In this document: positions 9,071 through 18,205 of the stretch, in pieces | Position numbering within the stretch: the first letter of the stretch is position 1 | Layout of the letters: every line of letters begins with the position of its first letter | Origin: Locusta migratoria | Taxonomy: Eukaryota > Arthropoda > Insecta > Orthoptera > Acrididae | Direction: 5' to 3' | DNA length: 64,000 nucleotides | Assembly: GCA_026315105.1 (NCBI GenBank) | Contig: CM048750.1 | Coordinates: 169,164,549 to 169,228,548, forward strand | Position numbers and translations under genes: made by a program | Notes under the pieces: model-generated | Told to the model about the DNA's origin: nothing | The model's input: the letters and a program-made list of their open reading frames with translations, nothing else | The model's database searches: none

Positions 9071-9976
9071 TTAGTATCTCCTGTGATATCCAAGGATTTT
9101 TTGTAGGTCTTGCCTTCTACCTATTTTGTCCTCTGCTGCCTTCACTTTTTCATCTCTCAATGCTACCCATTCCTCCTCTACTGTTTTATTTTCCCCCGTT
9201 TCTGTCAATTGTTGCCTAAAGCTCCCTATGAAATTCTTAAGCACTTCAGATTCCTTCAATTTATCCAGGTCCCATCTCATTATTTTCCTACCTTTTTGTA
9301 GTTTCTTCAGTTTCAGCCTACAGTCCATAACCAACTGCTCAATATGGTCAGAGTCTATATCTGCCCCTGGGTGTGTCTTACAGTTTAAAACCTGGTTCTG
9401 AAATCTATGTCTTACCATTATAAAATTTATCTGGTATCTCCCGGTGTCCCCTGGTCTCTTCCACATATACAACCTTCTTTTGTGATTCTTAAACCAGGTG
9501 TTTGTTATAACTAAGATATGTTCCGCGCAAAATTCTACCAGGCGGCTTCCTCTTTCATTCCTTTTGCCCAGACCATATTCACCTACTATCTTCCCTTCCC
9601 TTCCTTGTCCTACTACCGAATTCCAGTCACCCATAACAATTAAGTTTCCCTCTCCCTTAATTGTGTGAATAATTTCCTTTAGCTCCTCATATATTTCTTC
9701 GATCTCCTCATCATCGGCAGAGCTAGTTGGCATATAAACCTGTACTACTGTGGTCGGTGTTGGCTTCGTATCTATCTTGACTACGATAATGCGATCACTG
9801 TGTTGTTCATAGTAGTTTTCCCGTATTCCTATTTTCTTATTCATTATCAGACCTACTCCTGTAGTACCCCCAACTGATTTTGTATTTATAATCCTGTACT
9901 CGCCTGACCAAAAATCCTGTTCCTCTTTCCACCGAACTTCACTAATCCCCACTATATCTAACTTCAACCTATCCAT
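9071..9976 (-). pseudogene. RTE endonuclease domain
   Basis: This 301-codon open frame encodes an APE-type endonuclease that would nick target DNA to prime reverse transcription. Catalytic blocks are IVGISEVRW (Glu), IVMGDWNSVVGQ (Asp, Asn), GRYQINFIMVRHRF and DIDSDHIEQLVM (terminal SDH). The third block normally reads QIDFI in this family; here the Asp is Asn, which would likely disable cleavage. The frame ends at a stop where the fusion to the reverse transcriptase should continue. Confidence 0.75.
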
Positions 9977-10115
9977 CTCCCTTTTTTAAATTTTCTAGCT
10001 TCCCTACCCGATTAAGGGATCTAACATTTCATTCACTAGTGCAATAAGGGATCTTTACATTATCTCTCATACGATATTCGTGTATATCTGTTTGTTCGAG
10101 CTGAAGTACTTTCCT

Positions 10116-10199
10116 TGTAAGTAAACGCCATGTAACCCTCAAGTACATACTTGAGACAGGAAAAAACCGTACTGCATAAAACACAAATTACAACAGTAG
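10116..10199. repeat. Right copy of the ~85-bp direct repeat
   Basis: It matches 7503-7585 (AAGTAAACGCCATGTAACCC at its start). See the finding on the unusually long flanking duplication. Confidence 0.7.
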
Positions 10200-10373
10200 C
10201 CAACATCTGGATAAAATACGATACCATTTGTATATTGTTTGTAATATATCATCTGATCCCCTAATTGTTTAGAGCACTGTAGCATTATTATATTTTAGGG
10301 CCTAGGACCAGTACCCACGATGTTTACCACTCTCTCCCCTTTTCTCAGCCAAGCAATCGCCCATCTGTTGCAG

Positions 10374-10634
10374 ACCCGAGACAGCTGGAAGACGGTGTTC
10401 ATCATGGCGGCGATGGTGCACCTGTTCGGCGTGACGTTCTACGCGCTGTTCGCCTCCGGGGAGCTGCAGCCGTGGGCGGAGCCGCCGGCGACGTCGCCCT
10501 CCGCGGACAAGAAGTGGAACCCCCTGGACGAGGCGTACCAGCTGGACCCGGGCCGGCAGCTGCCGCCCGCCGCCACCGCCGCCGCCGACCAGATCACGTC
10601 GCCGCCGCAGCCGCCGGCCGCCGGGCCCCCCAAA
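10374..10634 (+). CDS. VGlut: Vesicular glutamate transporter, penultimate exon (last membrane segment and tail)
   Basis: These 87 complete codons begin TRDSWKTVFIMAAMVHLFGV, the twelfth membrane helix. The VGLUT signature FASGELQPWAEP follows at the membrane exit, then about 55 residues of proline- and alanine-rich cytoplasmic tail (AATAAAD, SPPQPPAAGPPK). The acceptor is CATCTGTTGCAG ending at 10373 and the donor is GTGCGT from 10635; both ends are phase 0, in frame with 1614-1741 and 61988-62179. GC is extremely high in the tail part (CCGCC runs). The tail is where VGLUT isoforms and species differ most and carries endocytosis-type proline motifs in known family members. If the donor is not used, the frame adds nine residues (VRGSPPVAV) and stops at 10662-10664. 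Confidence 0.93.
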
Positions 10635-11030
10635 GTGCGTGGCAGTCCGCCCGTAGCCGTCTAGCCGCGCGGACGTGTCTAGGCGGGACTCCGTACAGTA
10701 CTGCGCGTAGCTCCGCACCCAGTATCGCGTCGGTACAAGAGATGCGTGTTCGACAACAAAATTGCGACATCGTAACAGGAGATATTCCAAAACACTGCGC
10801 TATCAGCTGCTCAATTCGGCAGAGTGCCATCTTTAGGCGTAATGCCTGCAGTACATAATTTTTCGTAATTTTTTATGGCATTGTATTATTAGAATGCACA
10901 GAAACGTGCAGTAGAACGTGCAATGATACATGCGGTATTCTGAATAGCTGCTGCTGTTGTTATTGTGACAAATTACTTTGTACTGCATATTATGAAAGAG
11001 TTGGAAAATACGTTTCTCCTGTCAACTGTG
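10635..11030. other. Start of the ~51.4-kb last intron, no element recognised
   Basis: A GC-rich first 100 bp grades into AT-rich sequence. No AATAAA is seen in the first 390 bp, so nothing supports a polyadenylated read-through isoform ending here. Confidence 0.5.
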
Positions 11031-11056
11031 GATTAGATTAGATTAGATTAGATTAA
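11031..11056 (-). repeat. Simple-repeat 3' end of the CR1 LINE
   Basis: GATTA is repeated five times on the plus strand. CR1 elements end in short microsatellite tails and not poly(A). Confidence 0.7.
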
Positions 11057-11209
11057 TACTTGTTCCTTAGATCATGTATACGACATTTCGTAATGATGTG
11101 GAACGTGTCAGTTTAGTAAATTATGTCTATACTTGAAAATCTATATTTTAAGAATTTTTTTTTTGTAAATTTTTTTTTATTTTATTTTTTTATTTTTTTT
11201 ATATATTTT

Positions 11210-14173
11210 TTATGATTTATCTAAAAATTCATCTACATTGTAGAAGGAGTTGCCATTCAGAAATTCCTTTAATTTCTTTTTAAATACTAGTTGGCTATCT
11301 GTCAGACTTTTGATGCTACTTGGTAAGTGACCAAAGACTTTTGTGGCAGCATAATTCACCCCTTTTTGAGCCAACGTTAGATTTAACCTTGAATAGTGAA
11401 TATCATCCTTTCTCCTAGTGTCGTAGCTATGCACACTGCTATTACTTTTGAATTGAGTCGGATTGTTAATAACAAATTTCATGAGTGAATATATATATTG
11501 TGAAGCTACAGTGAGTATCCCTAGATCCCTAAATAAATGTCTGCAGGATGCTCTTGGGTGGGCTCCAGCAATTATTCTGATTACACGCTTTTGTGCAATG
11601 AATACTTTTTTACTCAATGTTGAATTGCCCCAGAATATGATCCCATATGAAAGCAGTGAATGAAAATAGGCGTAGTAAGCTAATTTACTGAGATTTATAT
11701 CACCAAATTTTGCAATGACTCTGATAGCATAAGTAGCTGAACTCAGACGTTTCAGGAGATCTTCAATATGTTTCTTCCAATTCAGTCCCTCGTCAATGCA
11801 TACACCTAAAAATTTTGAATATTCTACCTTAGCTACAGATTTATGTTCAAAGTCTAAATTTATTAATGGTGTCATGCCATTTACTGTATGAAACTGTATA
11901 TACTGGGTTTTATCAAAGTTTAATGAGAGTCCATTTGTAGAGAACCACTTAATGACTTTCTGGAAGATATCATTTACAATTTCATCAGTTAATTCCTGTT
12001 TGTCAGGTGTGATAGCTATACTTGTATCATCAGCAAAAAGTACTAGCTTAGCATCTTCATGTATGTAGAATGGCAAGTCATTAATATATATTAAGAACAG
12101 CAAAGGACCCAAGACCGAACCTTGTGGGACCCCATTTTTAATAACTCCCCAGTTAGAAGAATTAATTGTGTCATCTACATCATGTGAACTGCTTATTTCA
12201 ACTTTCTGCACTCTTCCAGTTAAGTATGATTTAAACCATTTGTGCACTGTCCCACTCATACCGCAATACTTAAGCTTATCTAGAAGAATCCCATGATTTA
12301 CACAATCAAACGCCTTTGAAAGATCACAAAAAATCCCTACTGGTGATGTCCGGTTATTCAAAGCATTTAATATTTCATCAGTGAAGGTGTATATAGCATT
12401 TTCAGTTGAAAAGCTTTTTTGAAAACCAAACTGACATTTTGTTAGAACATTATTTATACTAATATGTGAAGCAATTCGAGAATACATAACTTTTTCAAAA
12501 ATCTTTGATAAAGCTGTCAGAAGTGAGATGGGCCGGTAGTTGTTGACATCGTATGTATCCCCTTTTTTATGCAAAGGTTTAACTATAGCATATTTCAGTC
12601 TATCTGGGAAAATACCCTGCTTTAATGAGCTATTACAAATATGACTGAGAATCCTACTTATCTCCTGGGAACAAGTTTTTAATACCCTGCTGGAAATGCC
12701 ATCAATTCCATATGACCGTTTACTCTTGAGAGAGTTTATTATTTTCCTAATTTCTGAAGGTGAGGTGGGTGGAATTTCAATTGTATCAAATTGTGTGGGT
12801 ATGGCCTCTTCCATTAATTGCCTTGCTCCTTCTAATGAACATTTAGATCCTATTTTCTCCACAACATTTAAAAAGTAATCATTAAAAATGTTTTCAACTT
12901 CTGACTTTTTGTTGATAAAGTTTTCATTTGTTTTGATGGTAATACCCTCTTCCTCTGCTCTTGGTTGCCCTGTCTCCCTTTTAATAATATTCCAAATTGT
13001 TTTAATTTTATTATCAGAGGAGCTAATCTCAGACATGATGCACATGCTTCTTGATTTTTTAATAACTTTTCTTAATGTAGCACAGTAGCTTTTATAATAT
13101 TTTATTGTTTCTGGGTTATTACTCTTTCTTGCGGACAGATATAGTTCCCTTTTTCGGTTACACGATATTTTTATACCTTTAGTAAGCCATGGTTTTTTGC
13201 ATGGTTTCTTAGAATTAAATTTTACTAATTTCTTGGGGAAACAGTTATCAAATACCCTTACAAATGTATCGTGAAATAAATTATATTTTAAATTAACATC
13301 AGGTTCCTTGTAAACCTCATCCCAGTCTAACTGCTGTAGACTTTCTTTGAAATTTTTAGATGTTAAGTCATTAATCGAGCGCACTATTCTGGTGGACAGT
13401 TTCGAATTACTGAACGGAGCTATTTCATATACTGTTACTAGCTGTGCACCATGATCCGAAAGACCATTCTCAATGGGACAAGCATTTATGTTGTTAAACT
13501 TATCTTGGTCTATAAAAAAGTTATCTATCAATGTACTGCTGTCCTTTACTACCCGAGTAGGAAAATCAATAACCGATGTCAGATTGAATGAGCCAAGTAA
13601 GACTTCCAGATCTTTCTTCCTATTACACTCTTTCAGTGAATCTACATTGAAATCACCACAAGTAATAATTTGCTTCCCCCTATCTGACAGATAGCACAAC
13701 AAGGCATCCAAGTTTTCCAGAAATAACTGAAAGTTCCCTGAAGGGGACCTATATACTGTTACAATTATAAGATAATCATCATTAAGTTTAAGCTGGCAGG
13801 CACATGCTTCAATATGCTGCTCTACACAAAACTTTTTTGTTTCTAAATTTTTTACACTGTGATAGCTTTTGGCATATATGGCAACTCCTCCTCTTATCTT
13901 ATTATCTCTACTTACATTAGAGACTAATTTATATCCACTGACATTCACATTTTCCATACCGGTGACAATGTGATGCTCAGACAGGCATAGTATATCTATT
14001 ACATTATCAGTTTCTATAGCATCTAAACAAACTAAAAGCTCATCTATTTTATTCTTTAGTCCCCCAATATTCTGGTGAAAAATGCTAACATTATTTTTTA
14101 CTTTACTTCTCTGAGAAATATTTGATTTTTCAACATTTTTAGCACCTGCCTGCCTGAGCTTCTCACTGGACAC
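11210..14173 (-). CDS. CR1 LINE ORF2: endonuclease and reverse transcriptase
   Basis: The frame is open for 987 codons and carries all expected active-site blocks. The APE-type endonuclease has QNIGGLKNKID (about 34-44), the catalytic Glu in CLSEHH (66), GDFNVDS (Asp 174) and LSDHGAQ (Asp 240, His 241). The reverse transcriptase has NNYRPISLLTALSKIFEK, CDLSKAFDCVNHGIL, NGVPQGSVLGPLLFLIYIND and the catalytic FADD at 713-716. The protein would nick the target and copy the element RNA in place. The first codon of this stretch is GTG, and the first in-frame ATG is codon 73, after the catalytic Glu. Independent AUG initiation therefore would not give a working enzyme; see the frameshift site at 14185-14191. 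Confidence 0.9.
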   Translation of the reverse strand: MSSEKLRQAGAKNVEKSNISQRSKVKNNVSIFHQNIGGLKNKIDELLVCLDAIETDNVIDILCLSEHHIVTGMENVNVSGYKLVSNVSRDNKIRGGVAIYAKSYHSVKNLETKKFCVEQHIEACACQLKLNDDYLIIVTVYRSPSGNFQLFLENLDALLCYLSDRGKQIITCGDFNVDSLKECNRKKDLEVLLGSFNLTSVIDFPTRVVKDSSTLIDNFFIDQDKFNNINACPIENGLSDHGAQLVTVYEIAPFSNSKLSTRIVRSINDLTSKNFKESLQQLDWDEVYKEPDVNLKYNLFHDTFVRVFDNCFPKKLVKFNSKKPCKKPWLTKGIKISCNRKRELYLSARKSNNPETIKYYKSYCATLRKVIKKSRSMCIMSEISSSDNKIKTIWNIIKRETGQPRAEEEGITIKTNENFINKKSEVENIFNDYFLNVVEKIGSKCSLEGARQLMEEAIPTQFDTIEIPPTSPSEIRKIINSLKSKRSYGIDGISSRVLKTCSQEISRILSHICNSSLKQGIFPDRLKYAIVKPLHKKGDTYDVNNYRPISLLTALSKIFEKVMYSRIASHISINNVLTKCQFGFQKSFSTENAIYTFTDEILNALNNRTSPVGIFCDLSKAFDCVNHGILLDKLKYCGMSGTVHKWFKSYLTGRVQKVEISSSHDVDDTINSSNWGVIKNGVPQGSVLGPLLFLIYINDLPFYIHEDAKLVLFADDTSIAITPDKQELTDEIVNDIFQKVIKWFSTNGLSLNFDKTQYIQFHTVNGMTPLINLDFEHKSVAKVEYSKFLGVCIDEGLNWKKHIEDLLKRLSSATYAIRVIAKFGDINLSKLAYYAYFHSLLSYGIIFWGNSTLSKKVFIAQKRVIRIIAGAHPRASCRHLFRDLGILTVASQYIYSLMKFVINNPTQFKSNSSVHSYDTRRKDDIHYSRLNLTLAQKGVNYAATKVFGHLPSSIKSLTDSQLVFKKKLKEFLNGNSFYNVDEFLDKS

Positions 14174-14178
14174 TGATC

Positions 14179-15171
14179 TTAGCCTAAAAAAGAAGTACCT
14201 TCATGAATTGCAGTGTCCCCCCTTAAGGACTTTGCTATCAACCCAGCTAGTTTCCCCTTCCCTTTCCTATTGAGATGTAGGCCATGTCTAGTGAAATCCC
14301 ACCTATCAATAGCATCCAAAGGAACCAAACCGATGTCCGACAGAGTGTCCGCCCTAAGCAGTTGATCAATCTCCATATTGACTCTCCTGACGGAGCGGTT
14401 CAATTGGGGTTGATCGTACCGCATGAAAGCAGGCAACAGTCCAACATTTGTCTGAGTCGTTGCAGAAGCTATTTTAACCAGGTCACACTCAATATTGTAG
14501 CCCTGATCCCTATCAATGCTGTTTCCCACCCCACCCACTATAACAACATGATCCTGTTTTGTGAAACCCTTACACAAGGAACCTATATCCTCTACCACCT
14601 GGCTTAGACCTGCACTGGGCTTAAAAATGTTTGTGACCTGGTACCTGTCACCTAGTTTTTCCTGTAAAATCTGGCCCACACCTCTTCCATGACTACTTCC
14701 TAACAACAGAACTTTCCTCCTACTATCTACTTTTTTTGAAACCGTTGGTTTCCTTGTGAAAGTCTGTTGCTTCCTAACTGCACCTACTTCTAAAGGAGCC
14801 TCTTCCTCACTTGACTGTGGTAGCAAGGCAAATCTATTGGTTGTGCCAATTGTGAAGCTGTCAGGAACTATACTCTCTCTGTGGCCCCTGTTCCCTGCTA
14901 CCACTTCCCACCCATGCTCACCCTTCTCCCCCCTTAACCTCGTAAGTTCCTCCCTAGCACTATCCAGTTCAGCCTGAAGGGCCCTAATCTTCCCTTCCTG
15001 TTCAGCTATTTTTTTGTCCCTTGAACACACTTTGCAAAACAAAGGAAGAGACTCATTTGCTTCCCTCTTTCCCACACCGCTACATCCCCCCCAATGAAAC
15101 CACTTGTTACAACAGCTGCATCGAAACCCAAAACGAACAAACCTACTGCAGCTCAAACACATTGCATTCAT
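14179..15171 (-). CDS. CR1 LINE ORF1: zinc finger, coiled coil and SGNH esterase-like domain
   Basis: 330 codons from a true ATG. Residues 5-49 hold a Cys/His cluster (CLSCSR, CSCCNKWFHWGGC, CKVC) resembling a PHD-type zinc finger. Residues about 52-84 are charged with heptad spacing, likely a coiled coil. Residues about 152-320 resemble an SGNH/GDSL hydrolase: KVLLLGSSHGRG with the nucleophile Ser near 159-160, VVIVGGVGNSID as the Gly/Asn block, and DFTRHGLHLNRKGKGKLA with the Asp-His pair near the end. CR1-clade ORF1 proteins of this make-up are thought to bind RNA and membranes or chromatin; the substrate of the esterase is unknown. It ends five bases before the ORF2 open stretch starts to be counted. 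Confidence 0.85.
   Translation of the reverse strand: MNAMCLSCSRFVRFGFRCSCCNKWFHWGGCSGVGKREANESLPLFCKVCSRDKKIAEQEGKIRALQAELDSAREELTRLRGEKGEHGWEVVAGNRGHRESIVPDSFTIGTTNRFALLPQSSEEEAPLEVGAVRKQQTFTRKPTVSKKVDSRRKVLLLGSSHGRGVGQILQEKLGDRYQVTNIFKPSAGLSQVVEDIGSLCKGFTKQDHVVIVGGVGNSIDRDQGYNIECDLVKIASATTQTNVGLLPAFMRYDQPQLNRSVRRVNMEIDQLLRADTLSDIGLVPLDAIDRWDFTRHGLHLNRKGKGKLAGLIAKSLRGDTAIHEGTSFLG
14185..14191 (-). promoter_or_regulatory. Candidate minus-one ribosomal frameshift heptamer joining ORF1 to ORF2
   Basis: In ORF1 sense the codons run TCT TTT TTA GGC TAA, so the heptamer T TTT TTA stands in the canonical X XXY YYZ phase, followed after GGC by the ORF1 stop. Slipping back one base moves the ribosome to AGG CTA AGA TCA GTG, which is exactly the ORF2 frame and is open from there on. 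I do not see a strong downstream stem by eye. Confidence 0.6.
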
Positions 15172-15700
15172 GATTGTTACTACGTGATATTGACAATATA
15201 TATTAAATAATAATACAAGGGTTACTAGATTTGCTTAGGACACTAAAATACGTGTAAGCTGTTAGTAAATGCACTTAAAATTGCGGTATAACACTAAATT
15301 TTCACACTCGCGAATTTGGCCTATGAATGTACACAAAACAACTTTTCGCGATTAATGAGCCAATGCGCGAAAAAAGAAAAGAACCTTTAATGGTGAGCTT
15401 GAAGACGACACTAATAAACGTATTTAGTTAGTTAACTGTGTTAAATGCACTTAAAATTACGGAGAAACGCTAAATATGAACACTCGGAATTTAGGCCTAA
15501 CAAGGACGTATGTAAACAAACCGTACTTTTCGTGATTACTGGATAAATACGTGAGTAAAAGAAAAACCTTTAATGGTAAGCTTTAAGAGCACTGTAATAA
15601 ATGTTTTTAGCTACTTATAGTGTTAAACTACGCTTTATTTCTACTTAAATTACTTATCTTTTCCGATCGCTCTGACACCGCACGTTTGGCCTTGTGCAGG
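15172..15700 (-). repeat. CR1 5' UTR with tandem ~180-bp monomers
   Basis: Two monomers (about 15261-15437 and 15438-15619) share AAATGCACTTAAAATT, AATTTGGCCT or AATTTAGGCCT, AACCTTTAATGGT and ACTAATAAACGT-like blocks at offsets of 176-182 bp. Partial monomers flank them on each side. They sit directly upstream of ORF1. Confidence 0.7.
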
Positions 15701-15751
15701 GCTACCAACCTAAGAGTTGCGTATGAAAGGAAAAAAATAGAATGAGACATT

Positions 15752-15940
15752 AAAGACATTGAAGTCTATTGGACCAAACTGCGTGGTCATCAGTCCGTAG
15801 CTTACAAACTACTTAAATCTAGGTAAACTAACCTAAGAACAAACACACACACACATGCCCCAGGGAGGTCTGGAACCTCCACGGTGAGCAACCGCGCACT
15901 CCGCAGTGAGACGCTTTAGACCGCTCGGCTACTCCACCGC
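15752..15940 (-). mobile_element. SINE family B
   Basis: Inverted copy: tail-side GGACCAAACTGCGTGGTCAT, B-box remnant (GGAGGTCTGGAACCTCC) and A-box side CGCTCGGCTACTCCACCGC. Confidence 0.75.
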
Positions 15941-16529
15941 AACCAGATCGTATGTCATACAAAAATGGTGTATTTTGTCATCAATACTGAAATGGGAGAC
16001 CCAACTAGTCTGTTCCTTCTGTAGACCCAATTCTTCCTTTCTTGGCCTAAACAGTTCGCATCCAAAGTCGTTCAGTTAGAATTCAAGAGGAGAAGTTTTG
16101 ATATAATAATTAATTAACTGGTTAAACTCAGTAATAATTAGTTCCACTGTATACACAGTCAAGGAACAAGATTCATTGCATTTCACTTCAGTACAATGCA
16201 ATGCTTTCAGCCAGATATATCAGGACATAACCAAGTCCAAATCGATATTTCTCTCACGCAACAAGAACAATGTCAATAACTTTTTTACATCCCACAGAGT
16301 TCATGGACATAACATCTCCATGGATCTTCTTCCATTCACTTAATTTCTCCATGAGCAGGCCCTGTCTTATTCGTATCTTTGCTCACAGCAAGTGTCTTCC
16401 TGGACGTCTACCTGGACAAAAAAAAATCCGAGGCAGAATTTGCTTTGCTAACAAAAATAAATCTCAAAATAAAAGGATTTAGTCATCTTGTGTAACTAAA
16501 GAGCAATGTAGTGTAAATTGATACACTAC
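15941..16529. other. Intronic DNA, no gene or element recognised
   Basis: AT-rich. A 70-codon open frame at 16270 has no recognisable motif. Confidence 0.45.
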
Positions 16530-16890
16530 AATATATCTTTATTTTGCTACTTAATGTCCAAGTACATTGAGACATTTTTCATACTGCTTTATAAGCTTCA
16601 AAATGCCTTCCAGGAAAAAATCAGGGCGTTGCATATGGAAGACGCATTGCGTTCCAGAAAATGGTGAGTAGCACTTACCTGCGGATGGAGTGTTGTTAAA
16701 CCTCTTTCAGACAATCAAAATATCCACGGGTGTACTGCCGGTCTATAGTGTCCAACGGGCAGGTACTGACGGATGTTTCCACTCCATGGATGCGGCACTC
16801 GATTCGGAGGTGTAATGGTGGACCCACTTTTCACCGCCCGTCACAGTCCGAAACAGAAAGTCATTGAGATATCCATGGTCGAACTCTAAC
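16530..16890 (-). pseudogene. Mariner transposase fragment (catalytic and C-terminal ends)
   Basis: Minus-strand translation in mixed frames gives EKWVHHYTSES and SMEWKHPS (around the first catalytic Asp, whose block has TGGEK for TGDE). After a large deletion comes QYEKCLNVLGH at 16530-16610, which is the usual mariner C-terminus. No frame is intact. Confidence 0.65.
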
Positions 16891-17089
16891 CAAATAGTGT
16901 ATCGGAATCTTGCACGTGTGCATTCACCTTTTGTGTCGTCTTCCGCCCATAGCCATTCAACGCTTCTTCTGTATGCACCACCCTGATTTTTTTCCTGGAC
17001 GGCTTTTTGAAGCCTATAAAGCGGTTTGAGAAATGTTTCAATTTCTTTCTTTCTCTTTGACCATGTTCCCGCACATGCAGGGTCAGCTT

Positions 17090-17437
17090 TGTTAAATCCG
17101 GATTTGGCAAGTTAATATTTACGGGTTGGCCGGATGCCCTCCGTGCCACCCCATGCCCCTCGGTAGGAAATGTGTGCCCCAAATGGTTGCGTATAATGTT
17201 GTATGTGTGAAAGTGTTAAGTGCTACGAAATGTTTGCGAATCGTGTAACTGAGGCGGGACTTTGGTACCAGCCCGGTATTCACTTAGGAGGATGTGGAAA
17301 ACTACCTACAAACCACATCCAGGCTAGCCAGCAATTCGACCCCCTTCGTTAGTCCGCCGGGCGGATTCGAACTGGGGCAGGTATGCCTCCCCGTCTTGGA
17401 AAGCAGTGCGATAGACCACACGGCTAACCAAATGGGT
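17090..17437 (-). mobile_element. SINE family D (CORE-like, tRNA-derived)
   Basis: The minus strand starts with a degenerate tRNA-like head (CCGTGTGGTCTATCGCACTG, then a B-box-like AGTTCGAATCC) and runs through CACATCC, GCGGGAC and GTAACTGAGGCGGGAC-type blocks. It resembles a widespread insect SINE known to me only by pattern; the 3' end near 17090 is uncertain. Confidence 0.55.
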
Positions 17438-17485
17438 TGACAAATGTCTCAATGTACTTGGAAATTATGTATGAATATAAAGATG
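17437..17485 (+). pseudogene. Short inverted mariner C-terminal fragment
   Basis: GACAAATGTCTCAATGTACT reads as the DKCLNVLGNYV-type end of a mariner transposase, opposite in orientation to the copy at 16530. It may be the other arm of one rearranged element. Confidence 0.4.
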
Positions 17486-17527
17486 GCTTATCTTTAATGT
17501 CTCGTTCTATTTTATTTATTTATTTTA

Positions 17528-17551
17528 TTTTTTTTTTTTTTTTTTTTTTTT
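17528..17551. repeat. Poly(T) tract
   Basis: A homopolymer T run inside T-rich sequence at 17500-17560. Confidence 0.8.
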
Positions 17552-17559
17552 ATTTCATT

Positions 17560-18205
17560 TCATACACAACTCTGCCCACAGTCGTCAGGGAAAACTTATT
17601 TACAACTCTCCCTCTTATAATCCGTAAATTTATTTTACTAGTCCTTGTATAAAAAATTACGAAAAATTGTGTATCAACTTGCCGAAATGAGCAGTTCATA
17701 GTGATAAATAATCCAATATTAACGATAGTAGTGTTTTGGAATGCACGATGTCGTTAACACTGTGGGCCCAGAAGACAACAAAATAGCGACAATAATACAA
17801 CCAAACAAAACGTCAAGGCTCTGTTTAGGTCCCTGATAATCTTCCAGCCACTTCCATTCTCTATCCAGTCCGTCTTCAGAAGCAGTTACACTGGTTGACT
17901 GAAATAGGGGACCGAAGTAACTGATAATGTACTGGGTGGAGGGAAACAACAGGATAAGAAGTTGAAAGCAGAGTAGGGAACTTTAGCATCCATTCCAACT
18001 TTCCAGATATTCTTACGACAGATATGCACTGTTGTCCAGTAATAGCCATAAAATAACGGCCAATCAGTGCCACGTGGACGATAATGTATATATTTAAACC
18101 GAATTTCCCGCAACTAAAAGACTTTCCTGAATAATAATCTAAATTTAAAGTAATTATTTAATACACTTAGATGAAATGAAAGATAAAAGTACTGTACAAC
18201 GCGAC
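17560..18205. other. Intronic DNA, no gene recognised
   Basis: Overlapping short frames at 17719-18113 have no motif. Confidence 0.4.

Larger units (their letters stand above)
7586..10115 (-). mobile_element. RTE-clade LINE, internally deleted and decayed
   Basis: On the minus strand an apurinic-type endonuclease is followed by reverse transcriptase and a 3' end of AGACCACAACAACAACAACA type. Short CAA-repeat tails are usual for RTE elements. Reading frames are broken at several places. Compared with the copy at 60640-61661, the segment between the KSKTRVMEC block and GIVNLALEG is missing (roughly 400 bp). The 5' boundary is between about 9980 and 10115. Confidence 0.8.
11031..15700 (-). mobile_element. 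Nearly intact CR1-type LINE
   Basis: The plus-strand left end is a GATTA repeat (11031-11056), i.e. a short TAATC-type 3' tail in element sense. The element then has a 3' UTR, ORF2 (endonuclease plus reverse transcriptase, 987 codons), ORF1 (zinc finger plus SGNH esterase-like domain, 330 codons), and a 5' UTR with tandem monomers to about 15700. No stop or frameshift breaks either ORF. ORF1 with an esterase-like domain and a short repeated 3' end are features of the CR1 clade. The exact 5' end is not fixed. Confidence 0.85.

Noticed and set aside
10302..10858. Several overlapping open frames (up to 162 codons) on both strands around the VGLUT exon
   Set aside because: They are shadows caused by the very high GC content of the exon. 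Only the 10374-10634 frame matches the transporter family and has splice sites.
11031..11056. GATTA repeat considered as a start of a telomere-like or CRISPR-like array
   Set aside because: Only five short units, positioned exactly where a CR1 3' tail is expected. No spacer-repeat array occurs anywhere in the window.
14111..14165. A 6-bp stem (TGAGAA with TTCTCA) downstream of the CR1 slippery site as a frameshift stimulator
   Set aside because: The loop would be over 40 bases and the stem is short and AT-rich, so I do not count it as support.
16886..17182. 98-codon minus-strand frame rich in Lys and Arg
   Set aside because: It runs from SINE D into a mariner fragment and contains no consistent domain.
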